A stretch of 9,558 bases of DNA, from assembly GCA_030640215.1 (NCBI GenBank), contig DAOWJU010000094.1:1-9558 (forward strand), read 5' to 3'. A program made the translations under genes and the position numbers. The stretch comes from Desulfuromonadales bacterium (GTDB taxonomy: Bacteria; Desulfobacterota; Desulfuromonadia; Desulfuromonadales; BM103). How positions within the stretch are numbered: position 1 is the first letter of the stretch; each line of letters begins with the position of its first letter. Positions 1 to 6,497 of this stretch are shown one piece after another. The notes under the pieces were generated by a model. That model had not been told where the DNA came from and did no database searches. It saw nothing but the letters and a program-made list of their open reading frames with translations.

Positions 1-61
1 GGTTAACTCTTTGCAGGATCTCCGACCAATCGGGCGTGTTGATTTCAGACTGTTCGGTCAT
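1..61 (-). CDS. possible start of an uncharacterised gene, cut by the window edge
   Basis: On the minus strand an ATG at 61..59 opens a frame that stays open to the window edge and reads MTEQSEINTPDWSEILQRVN. It is the only minus-strand frame open across this stretch. The composition is polar and protein-like, but 20 residues are too few to recognise a family. There is no clear Shine-Dalgarno sequence ahead of the ATG, and the start falls only about 9 bases after the rnpB terminator stem. A TTG five codons upstream in the same frame (76..74) is an alternative start. A perfect TATAAT lies upstream at 112..107, but without a good -35. I infer a gene because the frame starts just past a terminator. 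Chance openness over 60 bases is quite possible. Confidence 0.3.
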   Translation of the reverse strand, partial: MTEQSEINTPDWSEILQRVN

Positions 62-69
62 AAGTTCAG

Positions 70-103
70 AAAACAACGGCACCCGGCAATCAGCCCAGGT
101 GCC
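70..103 (-). terminator. intrinsic terminator after rnpB
   Basis: On the minus strand, GGCACCTGG (103..95) pairs with CCGGGTGCC (86..78). This is nine base pairs including one T-G wobble, with an eight-base loop, followed by the T-rich run GTTGTTTT. It lies about 33 bases beyond the P1 stem that closes the RNase P RNA, which is a sensible place to end that transcript. Confidence 0.7.
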
Positions 104-106
104 ATC

Positions 107-112
107 ATTATA
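107..112 (-). promoter_or_regulatory. isolated TATAAT (-10-like) in the rnpB 3' tail
   Basis: A perfect TATAAT sits on the minus strand between the RNase P P1 stem and the terminator hairpin. With 16 to 18 base spacers, the -35 candidates (around 129..136, such as TTTCCT or ATTTCC) match the consensus poorly, and there is no extended -10 TG. If active, it would start a transcript inside the terminator stem and run toward the putative gene at 61. It may be a chance match in AT-rich DNA. Confidence 0.2.
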
Positions 113-135
113 GATCCGCAGATAAAAGAGGAAAT

Positions 136-528
136 GTGGTTGGAGAGAACCGTAAGCCGGGTTCTGTTCCGCATAGCAGTTACCTGCTATGCGGCGACGA
201 TCATTCCTCTAGGACCACCGTTGCCGATGGCCTCAAGCAGCCTGACCCGGGAGCTTCAGACGGGCCGTCCTTAAACGCTCCCCTATTTGGCCTTGCTCCG
301 GATGGGGTTTACCGAGCTGCTGACGTCACCGCCAGCACTGGTGAGCTCTTACCTCACCCTTTCACCCTTACCCGCTTTCATCGAGACAAAAACAGGCGGT
401 CTTCTCTCTGTGGCACTTTCCCTGGGGTCGCCCCCGGTCCCCGTTAAGGACCATCCTGCCCTGTGGAGCCCGGACTTTCCTCCCGTCCAAGTTCATGGAC
501 CGGCGATCGCCTGGTTGTCTCCAACCAC
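136..528 (-). ncRNA. rnpB: RNase P RNA, bacterial class A
   Basis: This is the catalytic RNA of ribonuclease P, which with the protein RnpA removes 5' leaders from pre-tRNAs. Its ends are set by P1, where 528..518 (GTGGTTGGAGA) pairs perfectly over 11 bases with 146..136. Conserved segments read on the minus strand are: GAGGAAAGTCCGGGCTCC at 482..465; GGTAAACC at 313..306, the L15 loop that pairs with the tRNA CCA end; AGAGGAATGATCG near 214..202; and ACAGAACCCGGCTTACG at 167..151. The 10 bp hairpin at 193..170 matches the position of helix P19, which Escherichia coli lacks. The length of 393 nt is usual for class A. The gene begins 22 bases after the stop of the zinc-ribbon gene, so it may be transcribed by read-through, from a weak promoter inside that gene, or both. 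Open frames across this region on the plus strand are incidental. Confidence 0.95.
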
Positions 529-533
529 GTCAG

Positions 534-539
534 ATTATC
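534..539 (-). promoter_or_regulatory. candidate -10 element for rnpB
   Basis: GATAAT on the minus strand (539..534) ends five bases before the first base of the P1 stem (528), which is about where a -10 box would place the RNA 5' end. No convincing -35 is visible at 16 to 18 bases upstream (sequence around CACCGG, inside the end of the upstream gene) and there is no TG extension. It may need an activator, be weak, or not be a promoter. Confidence 0.25.
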
Positions 540-550
540 AGAGTCGAAGA

Positions 551-1261
551 TCAGTCCGGTGCTTCCACAAAAAGCAGACGGCTGCATTGTGGACAGGACT
601 GAATCTCTTTGACGATATAGAGGCTGTTGAACATCTGCGGCGGCAGATGCATATGACAACCCATGCAAGCTCCCCCGCGAGCCTCAACGATGGCCAAACC
701 AGCACGCCGAGACATCAGAAGTTCGTAACGCTTGCGCAGGTTTTTCGGCAATTCTTCCAACAAGGCACCGCGCTGACGCTCCATCTGAGCAAGCTTCTTA
801 TTCACGGCAACCATAGAAGCATCAACCTCGGCACAGCGAGCATCAGCCTGCTCACTGTTCGTCGTCAACTCACCATCCTTCTCTTCCTGGTCGGCTTTGA
901 GAGACAGCAGGATCTCGTCCTTGGCGTCGATGTTGGCCTGCAGGTCCTTGAAAAGTTTCTTGGCCGTATCGACTTCCTTGAGCACCGCAACATATTCTTT
1001 TTGCGTTTTGATCTGGGGAAGTCGACTCTCTGAACGCTCAACATTTTCCTGTTCCAGAATCTTGGCGCTGACCAATTCGGCTTTTTCGCCTTCCAGCACA
1101 CTGATCTCGCCAGCCAGACTGTCCACCATCTGCTGGAGACGATCAAGTTCGGCCTTAAGAATCTGCTGCTCATCGAGCCCTGCCTGTCGTTCGGTCTCAA
1201 CAACCTTCTTCTCGGTATCCATTTCCTGCAAATCTCGCAGTAACTGCAACTGCTTCTGCAC
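551..1261 (-). CDS. coiled-coil protein with C-terminal C4 zinc ribbon (FlgZ/HP0958-like family)
   Basis: The predicted protein has 236 residues. Roughly residues 1 to 170 are a charged, heptad-like coiled coil (long runs rich in E, K, L and Q). A C-terminal zinc ribbon follows, with CxxC pairs at C199/C202 (CMGC) and C223/C226 (CPQC). A KxYxxLxxxR helix (here KRYELLMSRR) precedes the first pair, as is usual in this family. The best-known member is Helicobacter pylori HP0958/FlgZ, tied to flagellar RpoN control and RNA binding; most members have no assigned function and none should be assumed here. The frame extends to a TTG at 1282, but AAGGGAGG lies eight bases ahead of the GTG at 1261, so I place the start there. 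The gene follows the Nif3-like gene by 60 bases with no terminator between them, suggesting cotranscription. Likely cytoplasmic; no signal peptide or membrane segment is seen. Confidence 0.85.
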   Translation of the reverse strand: MQKQLQLLRDLQEMDTEKKVVETERQAGLDEQQILKAELDRLQQMVDSLAGEISVLEGEKAELVSAKILEQENVERSESRLPQIKTQKEYVAVLKEVDTAKKLFKDLQANIDAKDEILLSLKADQEEKDGELTTNSEQADARCAEVDASMVAVNKKLAQMERQRGALLEELPKNLRKRYELLMSRRAGLAIVEARGGACMGCHMHLPPQMFNSLYIVKEIQSCPQCSRLLFVEAPD

Positions 1262-1321
1262 GATAAATGCCTCCCTTATCAACGATCTTGTTTTGTATCA
1301 ACTGCCTGGGCAGCCGAGCTT

Positions 1322-2446
1322 CTAGTATAACCGGAAAGGATCCACTTCTCCGGTATAGGCTTCAAAAATAATATCCCAATGACGTTGCCTGGCAGCCTCA
1401 CGCAGTGAGTCCACTACCTGCTCAATCATCAGTTGTTCAGTGGCAAAATGCCCGGCATCTATGAGTGCAATACCGAGATCTTCTGCCAGACGTGCATCAT
1501 GGTACTTAACATCACCGGTGACCAGAACGTCAGCCCCCTGACGATGAGCCGTTTGCAGCAGAGTGACACCACTTCCACCACATAGGGCAACCTTATGAAT
1601 AGTTCGGTCCCCAGCTCCAATCAAACGGAGATGGTCACAGCCAAGAGCACTCTTGACGCTGGCTGCAAAACTATCAAGGGTTGTCGCTTGCCCCAATCGA
1701 CCGATCCGGCCCAGGCCAGCACCCGGCACCTGGTTCTGCAAAGGCACAAGATCGTAAGCAACTTCTTCGTAAGGATGGGCCTTGTGCATTTTTTCCAGAG
1801 CACGAGCCAACTTGCGCTTAGCAATAATCGTTTCGAGACGGACTTCTTCGAGCTGTTCTCTTTGACCGACCACGCCGATGAAGGGGTTGGTCCCTTGACC
1901 AGGCCGGAAAGTCCCTTCGCCACGGCTGCGAAAAGAGCATTCGTCGTATTCACCAATCTGTCCGGCACCTGCCGAGAAGAGGGCTTCAGCAACATTTTGC
2001 TCATGTTCTAGTGGAACAAATACAACCAGCTTGAGATAGTCGCCAACAACCGGCTGCAGGGGAAGATTCTGCTGCACACCAAGTCGCTCGGCCAGCCAGC
2101 TATTAAGACCATCAATAGCACAATCCAGATTAGTATGCGCGCTGATGATTGCCACACCATCACGTGCCGCCATCCAGAGAACCTTGCCAACGGCATCTTC
2201 TGGTGTCAGGCGTTTGATTGGGTGGAAAATCAGGGGATGGTGGGTGACCAGAGCCTGGGCGCCAGCGTCCCGTGCTGCCTGAACGGCAGCAAGACCGGGA
2301 TCGAGTGCGACCATAACTCTCTCCAGTGGAGTGCTGGGGTCACCGACCTGCAGGCCAACATTATCCCAATCTGCGGCCAATTCCGGAGCATAAAGTTTAT
2401 GAACCAAGCCGACTAAATCCTGTATGCGTTGCTTCTGTTTTGCCAT
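1322..2446 (-). CDS. Nif3-like dinuclear metal-centre hexameric protein (YqfO-type long form)
   Basis: The 374-residue protein belongs to the NIF3/YbgI/YqfO family, whose members bind two metal ions and form toroidal hexamers. Related proteins are annotated GTP cyclohydrolase I type 2, but the physiological reaction is not settled. Visible motifs are WDNVGL (27-32), THHP (68-71, metal-binding histidines), HTNLD (104-108), TGDVKYHDA (310-318) and DAGHFATE (330-337, with H333 and E337 as expected ligands). Between the two NIF3 halves, roughly residues 137 to 236, lies the PII/CutA-like insert with the typical GEYDECSFRSRGEGTF stretch. That insert gives the ~370 residue length rather than ~250. 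The ATG at 2446 has only a weak GGA six bases ahead, but the family motifs start at the expected distance. A terminator lies about 100 bases upstream, so the gene should have its own promoter, which I could not identify. The zinc-ribbon gene follows it. Confidence 0.93.
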   Translation of the reverse strand: MAKQKQRIQDLVGLVHKLYAPELAADWDNVGLQVGDPSTPLERVMVALDPGLAAVQAARDAGAQALVTHHPLIFHPIKRLTPEDAVGKVLWMAARDGVAIISAHTNLDCAIDGLNSWLAERLGVQQNLPLQPVVGDYLKLVVFVPLEHEQNVAEALFSAGAGQIGEYDECSFRSRGEGTFRPGQGTNPFIGVVGQREQLEEVRLETIIAKRKLARALEKMHKAHPYEEVAYDLVPLQNQVPGAGLGRIGRLGQATTLDSFAASVKSALGCDHLRLIGAGDRTIHKVALCGGSGVTLLQTAHRQGADVLVTGDVKYHDARLAEDLGIALIDAGHFATEQLMIEQVVDSLREAARQRHWDIIFEAYTGEVDPFRLY

Positions 2447-2466
2447 TTTTTCCAGTCTGTTTTACT

Positions 2467-2501
2467 GAGAGATTCCTATCTGCCTTGCCAGGCTTTCTCT
2501 C
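2467..2501 (-). other. small nested hairpins in the leader of the Nif3-like gene
   Basis: On the minus strand GAGAGA (2501..2496) can pair with TCTCTC (2472..2467), enclosing an inner hairpin GCCT-TGGCA... formed by 2493..2490 and 2485..2482 with a four-base loop. A second small hairpin, CCTGC-AAA-GCAGG, lies upstream at 2535..2523. Both fall between the tRNA terminator and the start codon. They match no riboswitch class I know, lack T-runs and are short enough to be chance. Confidence 0.2.
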
Positions 2502-2546
2502 TATTCTTACCAAGGGAAACGACCTGCTTTGCAGGGGGCCCTGATG

Positions 2547-2581
2547 TAAAAAGAGTGCAGCCTGGTTTTTGGCTGCACTCT
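2547..2581 (-). terminator. strong intrinsic terminator after the tRNA gene
   Basis: AGAGTGCAGCC (2552..2562, plus-strand reading) pairs perfectly with GGCTGCACTCT (2571..2581). This gives an 11 bp stem with an eight-base loop. Read on the minus strand, the stem is followed by TTTTTAC, a typical release site. It ends the tRNA (and any rpoD read-through) transcript 58 bases after the tRNA CCA. A short T-rich run also follows on the plus strand, so it could stop antisense transcription too. Confidence 0.85.
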
Positions 2582-2638
2582 CTTTAACTCTGAAGATCTA
2601 TGTGAACCAATACATTTCAATCATGGCTTTCTGGCGGG

Positions 2639-2714
2639 TGGTGGGCCCACCAGGGTTCGAACCTGGGACCGACCGGTTATGAGCCGGTGGCTCTTCCAAC
2701 TGAGCTATGGGCCC
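2639..2714 (-). tRNA. tRNA with anticodon CAU, probably tRNA-Ile2 (lysidine type)
   Basis: A full 76-nt cloverleaf is present: acceptor GGGCCCA/TGGGCCC, D arm GCTC-AGTTGGAA-GAGC, anticodon stem ACCGG/CCGGT with loop CTCATAA (anticodon at 2681..2679), T arm CCAGG-TTCGAAC-CCTGG, discriminator A and an encoded CCA. CAU could mean elongator Met, initiator Met or Ile2. The initiator is excluded because position 1 pairs (G1-C72) and the anticodon stem lacks three consecutive G-C pairs in the initiator order. C4-G69 and C5-G68, known TilS recognition pairs in Escherichia coli tRNA-Ile2, favour an AUA-reading isoleucine tRNA whose C34 becomes lysidine, as does the CGG-CTCATAA-CCG arm, which resembles Bacillus Ile2. 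Simple anticodon annotation would call it Met. The tRNA call itself is near certain; the Ile2 identity is about 65 percent. Confidence 0.95.
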
Positions 2715-2732
2715 GCTAAAGTTCAAGGTAAA

Positions 2733-2761
2733 AGTGTATGTTGCGCTATCTTCTCTGTCAA
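2733..2761 (-). promoter_or_regulatory. sigma-70 promoter of the tRNA gene
   Basis: On the minus strand a perfect TTGACA (2761..2756) is followed by a 17-base spacer and TACACT (2738..2733, four of six to the consensus). Transcription would begin near 2726, about a dozen bases before the mature tRNA 5' end at 2714. This lets the tRNA be made independently of rpoD. No rpoD terminator is visible between 2859 and here, so read-through is also likely. Confidence 0.7.
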
Positions 2762-2859
2762 TCACTTTCCAGTGCCTGACCTCTTCCATGGACGAAATCA
2801 CAACAAGTGAGTTCCCATCCGGAAATGACCTAAGTTAGTACCCGTTTCTGATTTGGAAA

Positions 2860-4623
2860 CTAGTTATTACTGTTGGTTTCCATAAAACTCTTCAACCGTT
2901 TGGCCCGACTCGGGTGACGCAATTTACGTAACGCCTTGGCTTCAATCTGGCGGATACGCTCACGGGTAACGGCAAAGTCCTGACCGACCTCTTCAAGGGT
3001 GTGGTCCGATTTCTCACCAATCCCAAAGCGCATGCGCAGAACTCGTTCTTCACGAGGGGTCAAGGTTGCCAGCACCTTAGCGGTCTGATCGGACAAGTTG
3101 CCCTTGATGACAGCCTCAAGTGGTGAAACAGCCCCTTTATCTTCAATGAAATCACCCAGCGAAGAATCTTCCTCTTCGCCGATCGGAGTTTCCAGGCTGA
3201 TCGGTTCCTTGGCAATTTTCAGAACCCGACGCACTTTCTCAAGCGGCAGTTCCATACGCTCGGCGATCTCTTCAGGTACTGGCTCTCGCCCGATCTCCTG
3301 AACCAGCTGGCGGCTGGTACGGATCAGTTTATTGATCGTTTCGATCATGTGCACCGGGATACGGATGGTGCGAGCCTGATCAGCAATCGCGCGAGTAATG
3401 GCTTGGCGAATCCACCAGGTCGCATAAGTTGAAAACTTGTAGCCGCGCTGATACTCAAATTTATCAACAGCCTTCATGAGGCCGATATTACCTTCTTGAA
3501 TCAGATCGAGAAATTGCAGACCACGGTTGGTGTATTTCTTGGCGATAGAAACCACCAGGCGCAAGTTGGCTTCGACCAGCTCGGTCTTGGCCTGTTTGGC
3601 CCGCCACTCGCCTTTATTGACGGCCTTCAGAGACTCGAGCAGCTCTTCAGGAGCGAAACCGGATTCCTCTTCAACCCGAAGGAATTTCCGATCCGTACCC
3701 TTCAAGCGCTTTTCGACAACCAACAAGGTGTCCATTGGACGGTCGAGTTCCTCAGCCACAGCACGAGCATCTTTTTCACTCTTGCGCATCCGCCGCAACA
3801 TTTTACTGATCTCGGCATAAGGGCGGCCAAGAGCTTCTTCACAGGCCCGGACTTCTTCCTTGGCCTTCTTGACCTGCCTGGCCAACTCCTTGAGGCGATC
3901 AACAATCTTGGCGATCTGGTAATCTTTGAGACGAACCTGATTCATCAGGTCGCCCATTTCTACGGTGAGTGTTTCAATCTCTTTATCAAGGGGTTTGCGA
4001 GCGGTCTTGGTTGCGCCTGCGGCTTCATCACGCAGGGCCATGAAACGCTCGTAACGAATCTTGAGCTCGCCAATCAGGCCGACGACCCGTTCGCGCTGCT
4101 TCTCTTCCGCTTCTGCGCCCTCTTCTTCATCATAATCCTTGGTAATCTCGGCAACACTGATCTGGCCCTTCAGATGCCGTTCACCAAGATTGACTACTTC
4201 CATAAAAGCGATCGGAGTTTTGACGATCACCTGCGCAACCAGAGCCTCACCCTTTTCAATCCGCTTGGCGATTTCAACCTCGCCCTCGCGGGTCAGCAGA
4301 GAGACTTGACCCATCTCGCGCAGATACATGCGCACAGGATCACTGGTTCGACCCATAACGTCTGTGTCAAATTCCGGTTCGTCCTCGCTATCGTCACTGC
4401 TGGAGGATTCGCTCTGTTTTTCCTTGGTGACTGTGGCTTTTTGCTCAGAATCAACCACTTCGATATCCATTTCACCAAACATGCTCATGACATCTTCAAT
4501 CTGTTCAGAAGAAACCATATCGGCAGGCAGGATATCGTTCACCTCTTCATAGGTGAGAAAACCTTTCTCCTTGCCGAGGTCTATCAACTGTTGGACTTCT
4601 TCGATACTGGTCTTTTTAGCCAT
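2860..4623 (-). CDS. rpoD: primary RNA polymerase sigma factor RpoD (sigma-70)
   Basis: The 587-residue protein directs core RNA polymerase to housekeeping promoters. Domains in order: region 1.1 (about 3-55); an acidic serine-rich linker (70-90); region 1.2 (95-128, [11 protein letters not shown]); a long non-conserved region (about 129-345) rich in charged helices; regions 2.1-2.4 (349-428, with [39 protein letters not shown] and [32 protein letters not shown], shown here in pieces); region 3 (429-505, including the [13 protein letters not shown] finger segment); and region 4 (512-575), whose 4.2 helix-turn-helix reads [20 protein letters not shown]. Large non-conserved region and region 1.1 mark a primary, not alternative, sigma. 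GAGGGG lies seven bases ahead of the ATG. The gene is 86 bases downstream of dnaG and has its own promoter in that gap; read-through from the upstream operon is also expected. The tRNA gene follows. Confidence 0.98.
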   Translation of the reverse strand: MAKKTSIEEVQQLIDLGKEKGFLTYEEVNDILPADMVSSEQIEDVMSMFGEMDIEVVDSEQKATVTKEKQSESSSSDDSEDEPEFDTDVMGRTSDPVRMYLREMGQVSLLTREGEVEIAKRIEKGEALVAQVIVKTPIAFMEVVNLGERHLKGQISVAEITKDYDEEEGAEAEEKQRERVVGLIGELKIRYERFMALRDEAAGATKTARKPLDKEIETLTVEMGDLMNQVRLKDYQIAKIVDRLKELARQVKKAKEEVRACEEALGRPYAEISKMLRRMRKSEKDARAVAEELDRPMDTLLVVEKRLKGTDRKFLRVEEESGFAPEELLESLKAVNKGEWRAKQAKTELVEANLRLVVSIAKKYTNRGLQFLDLIQEGNIGLMKAVDKFEYQRGYKFSTYATWWIRQAITRAIADQARTIRIPVHMIETINKLIRTSRQLVQEIGREPVPEEIAERMELPLEKVRRVLKIAKEPISLETPIGEEEDSSLGDFIEDKGAVSPLEAVIKGNLSDQTAKVLATLTPREERVLRMRFGIGEKSDHTLEEVGQDFAVTRERIRQIEAKALRKLRHPSRAKRLKSFMETNSNN

Positions 4624-4657
4624 CTATGTTCCCCTCAAGGAGCCCTGTTCAAACCAA

Positions 4658-4718
4658 GGACAAGCATTTTTTAGACAAGCTTTGTATTATATGGACAAGC
4701 ATCTATTTTTCAAAGCTT
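4658..4718 (-). repeat. GCTTGTC repeats and imperfect ~27-base duplication over the rpoD promoter
   Basis: Read on the minus strand, GCTTGTC occurs three times: 4700..4694 (in the promoter spacer), 4680..4674 (around the start site) and 4665..4659 (in the 5' leader). The outer two are part of an identical 10-mer ATGCTTGTCC whose copies begin 35 bases apart. The similarity extends beyond the 10-mer: each copy is flanked by an A/T run and an AAGCTT-containing end, so about 27 bases look duplicated with small changes. This could be an operator array or a neutral tandem duplication. Confidence 0.55.
4686..4713 (-). promoter_or_regulatory. sigma-70 promoter of rpoD
   Basis: On the minus strand TTGAAA (4713..4708, five of six to consensus) is followed by a 16-base spacer and a perfect TATAAT (4691..4686). 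The predicted start is near 4679, giving a leader of about 55 bases to the rpoD ATG. The -35 box overlaps the dnaG stop codon (4712..4710). RpoD would recognise this promoter, so autoregulation is possible. Confidence 0.75.
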
Positions 4719-6497
4719 TTTTTTGAGTTTCTGGTTAATTTCTATGCGTTCTCGCAAATATTGCGTCAAAGCAGCTTCGTCGTTACTGCTCCGCGCTTCC
4801 TCTTCGAGTCGCCCAACCTCTTTCAAGCGCTGCTTCAAGAGATAATTACTGACGGCCCTACGGCAATCACTGAGGATCTTTTCAGGGTTGTCAGCCCACT
4901 CCCGGTCTTCCTGAAACTTCAGACTGGCCAGAAGTGACTGTTGAGCTTCGTCGAGCGCAGCATCGAACAGATCGTCCGGCAAGCAGCCATCCTCATCTTC
5001 ACAACCAAGCAGATAGTCAGCCAGGCCACGGAAAAGATCATCGCGGAAAAGCCCCTCAGTTCCCTCTTCACGGACGCGACAACGCTGTTGATCATCCATC
5101 AACATCAAGCGTAACAGGTATTTCTGGGTTTGTCCTGTCTCGGTCAAGGGACGCAGGGCTGGAGAAGATTGGGCTGTGGGCCGGCGGAACTGAGGTTGAA
5201 CAAGACTGCCGCCACTGACTTTCGACTTCAACAACTCAAGATCAAGTTTGGTCAAGTCCGCAAGTCTCTGCAGGTAAAGACTGCGTTCCAGATCGCCAGG
5301 CAAACGACGAATCCGCTCGAGAGCTTGCTCAGCAGCTCGCGCACGTCCCTCGACGCTCTGGTCATTGACGCGCAACTGGTCCTCGATAAAAACTTCCAGA
5401 ACCGGACGCGCAGCATCCAGGCACTTGCGAAAACCATCCTCACCTTCTGCCTTGATTAAGGAATCCGGGTCCTCCCCGACAGGCATGGCAACCACACTGA
5501 CGTTCAGACCGACTGGCAACAGTGCATCCATGGCACGAAACGTGGCCTTTCGCCCGGCAGCATCTGCATCGAAAATCAACAGGATCTTGTCGGCGTAGCG
5601 CTTGAGCAGTCGAGCATGATCAGCAGTCAAAGCCGTGCCACAAGTGGCCACAGCACCAGCGAAGCCCGCGCGGTGTAAGGCCAGCACATCAAAGTAACCT
5701 TCAACAACCAACGCTTCGCCGCTGTGACGCATGGCATCACGCGCCTGGAAAAGGCCATAAAGAGTCTGGCCCTTATGGTAAACCGCAGTCTCTGGAGAGT
5801 TGATATATTTGGGCAGACTGTCATCGAGAACACGCCCGCCGAAAGCCACCATCTGGCCTTGCAAATCCTGGATCGGGAAAAGCAGGCGATTACGAAACAA
5901 GTCATAATGCCCCCGGTCTTGCTTGCCGGGACGAACCAACCCCGCCTTCTGAACGTCAGCAGAGGAAAAACCTTTCTCCGCCAGATGTTTTGCCAGAGTT
6001 TCCCAACCTTCCGGCGCAAAACCGAGCTGAAAAGCACGTACGGTGTCACCCTCATAACCGCGTTGCCGCAGGTAGCGACGACCGAGCACGCCAGCTTCAT
6101 CTTCCAGCAGTAGCTGATGGTAGAAGCCCCCGGCAACTGCATTGATGCGCATGATCCGTTCCCGCTCTTCGCGACGACGGATCTCGTCAGGGGAGACCGC
6201 TTCTTCCTCAACCTCCACACCGATTTTTTCGCCAAGTCGCCTGACGGCATCCGGAAAGCTCAAGCCCTCCATGCGCATCAGGAAAGAAAAGACATTGCCA
6301 CCAACTCCGCAACCGAAGCAGTGAAAAATTTGTCGTGCTGAATTAACGTTGAACGAGGGGGTCTTTTCCTGATGAAAAGGGCAAAGGCCCTGATGATTAA
6401 CTCCGGAATGCTTGAGAGGCAGATAGCTGGAGACGAACTCGACAATATCTGTGCGGTTACGGATCTCGTCAATTTTTTCTTCTGCTATACGTCCCAT
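4710..6497 (-). CDS. dnaG: DNA primase DnaG
   Basis: This 595-residue protein makes the RNA primers for chromosome replication with the DnaB helicase. The N-terminal CHC2 zinc finger has C39, H42, C60 and C63 (CPFHQEKTPSF, then HCFGC). The polymerase core includes FPIQDLQGQMVAFGGR (about 207-222). The TOPRIM domain shows E266 in VVEGYFDVLALH and the D310/D312 pair in LLIFDADAAGRKA, so the metal-binding residues are intact. The remaining ~150 residues form the C-terminal helicase-interaction domain, which is poorly conserved as usual. The length is typical. Its ATG at 6497 overlaps the mutS2 TGA by one base (TGATG), with only a distant GGAG upstream, so translation probably depends on ribosomes finishing mutS2. 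The gene ends in a run of eight A bases and a KLKKKL tail; its stop lies in the -35 box of the rpoD promoter. Confidence 0.98.
   Translation of the reverse strand: MGRIAEEKIDEIRNRTDIVEFVSSYLPLKHSGVNHQGLCPFHQEKTPSFNVNSARQIFHCFGCGVGGNVFSFLMRMEGLSFPDAVRRLGEKIGVEVEEEAVSPDEIRRREERERIMRINAVAGGFYHQLLLEDEAGVLGRRYLRQRGYEGDTVRAFQLGFAPEGWETLAKHLAEKGFSSADVQKAGLVRPGKQDRGHYDLFRNRLLFPIQDLQGQMVAFGGRVLDDSLPKYINSPETAVYHKGQTLYGLFQARDAMRHSGEALVVEGYFDVLALHRAGFAGAVATCGTALTADHARLLKRYADKILLIFDADAAGRKATFRAMDALLPVGLNVSVVAMPVGEDPDSLIKAEGEDGFRKCLDAARPVLEVFIEDQLRVNDQSVEGRARAAEQALERIRRLPGDLERSLYLQRLADLTKLDLELLKSKVSGGSLVQPQFRRPTAQSSPALRPLTETGQTQKYLLRLMLMDDQQRCRVREEGTEGLFRDDLFRGLADYLLGCEDEDGCLPDDLFDAALDEAQQSLLASLKFQEDREWADNPEKILSDCRRAVSNYLLKQRLKEVGRLEEEARSSNDEAALTQYLRERIEINQKLKKKL

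Noticed and set aside
170..193. A 10 bp perfect inverted repeat (CGCATAGCAG...CTGCTATGCG)
   Set aside because: It is explained as helix P19 of RNase P RNA; it lacks a following T-run and is not a separate terminator or mobile-element end.
287..1033. A 248-codon plus-strand frame and two shorter ones over the left end
   Set aside because: They run across the RNase P RNA and antisense to the zinc-ribbon gene; the structured RNA and the CxxC protein explain the sequence.
1262..1282. TTG at 1282 as start of the zinc-ribbon protein
   Set aside because: The AAGGGAGG ribosome-binding sequence falls inside this extension and is correctly spaced for the GTG at 1261.
2598..2801. A 67-codon minus-strand frame over the tRNA
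   Set aside because: It contains the whole tRNA gene and its promoter, and the peptide is simply the tRNA sequence translated.
3496..4674. A 392-codon open frame on the plus strand opposite rpoD
   Set aside because: It lies wholly antisense to an unmistakable rpoD, has no family features or ribosome-binding site, and long antisense frames are a common by-product of codon bias.
4720..4730. Run of eight A bases near the 3' end of dnaG as a programmed frameshift or terminator
   Set aside because: It is only a few codons before the stop, encodes a Lys-rich tail common in primases, and has no stem upstream, so a programmed event would have little effect.
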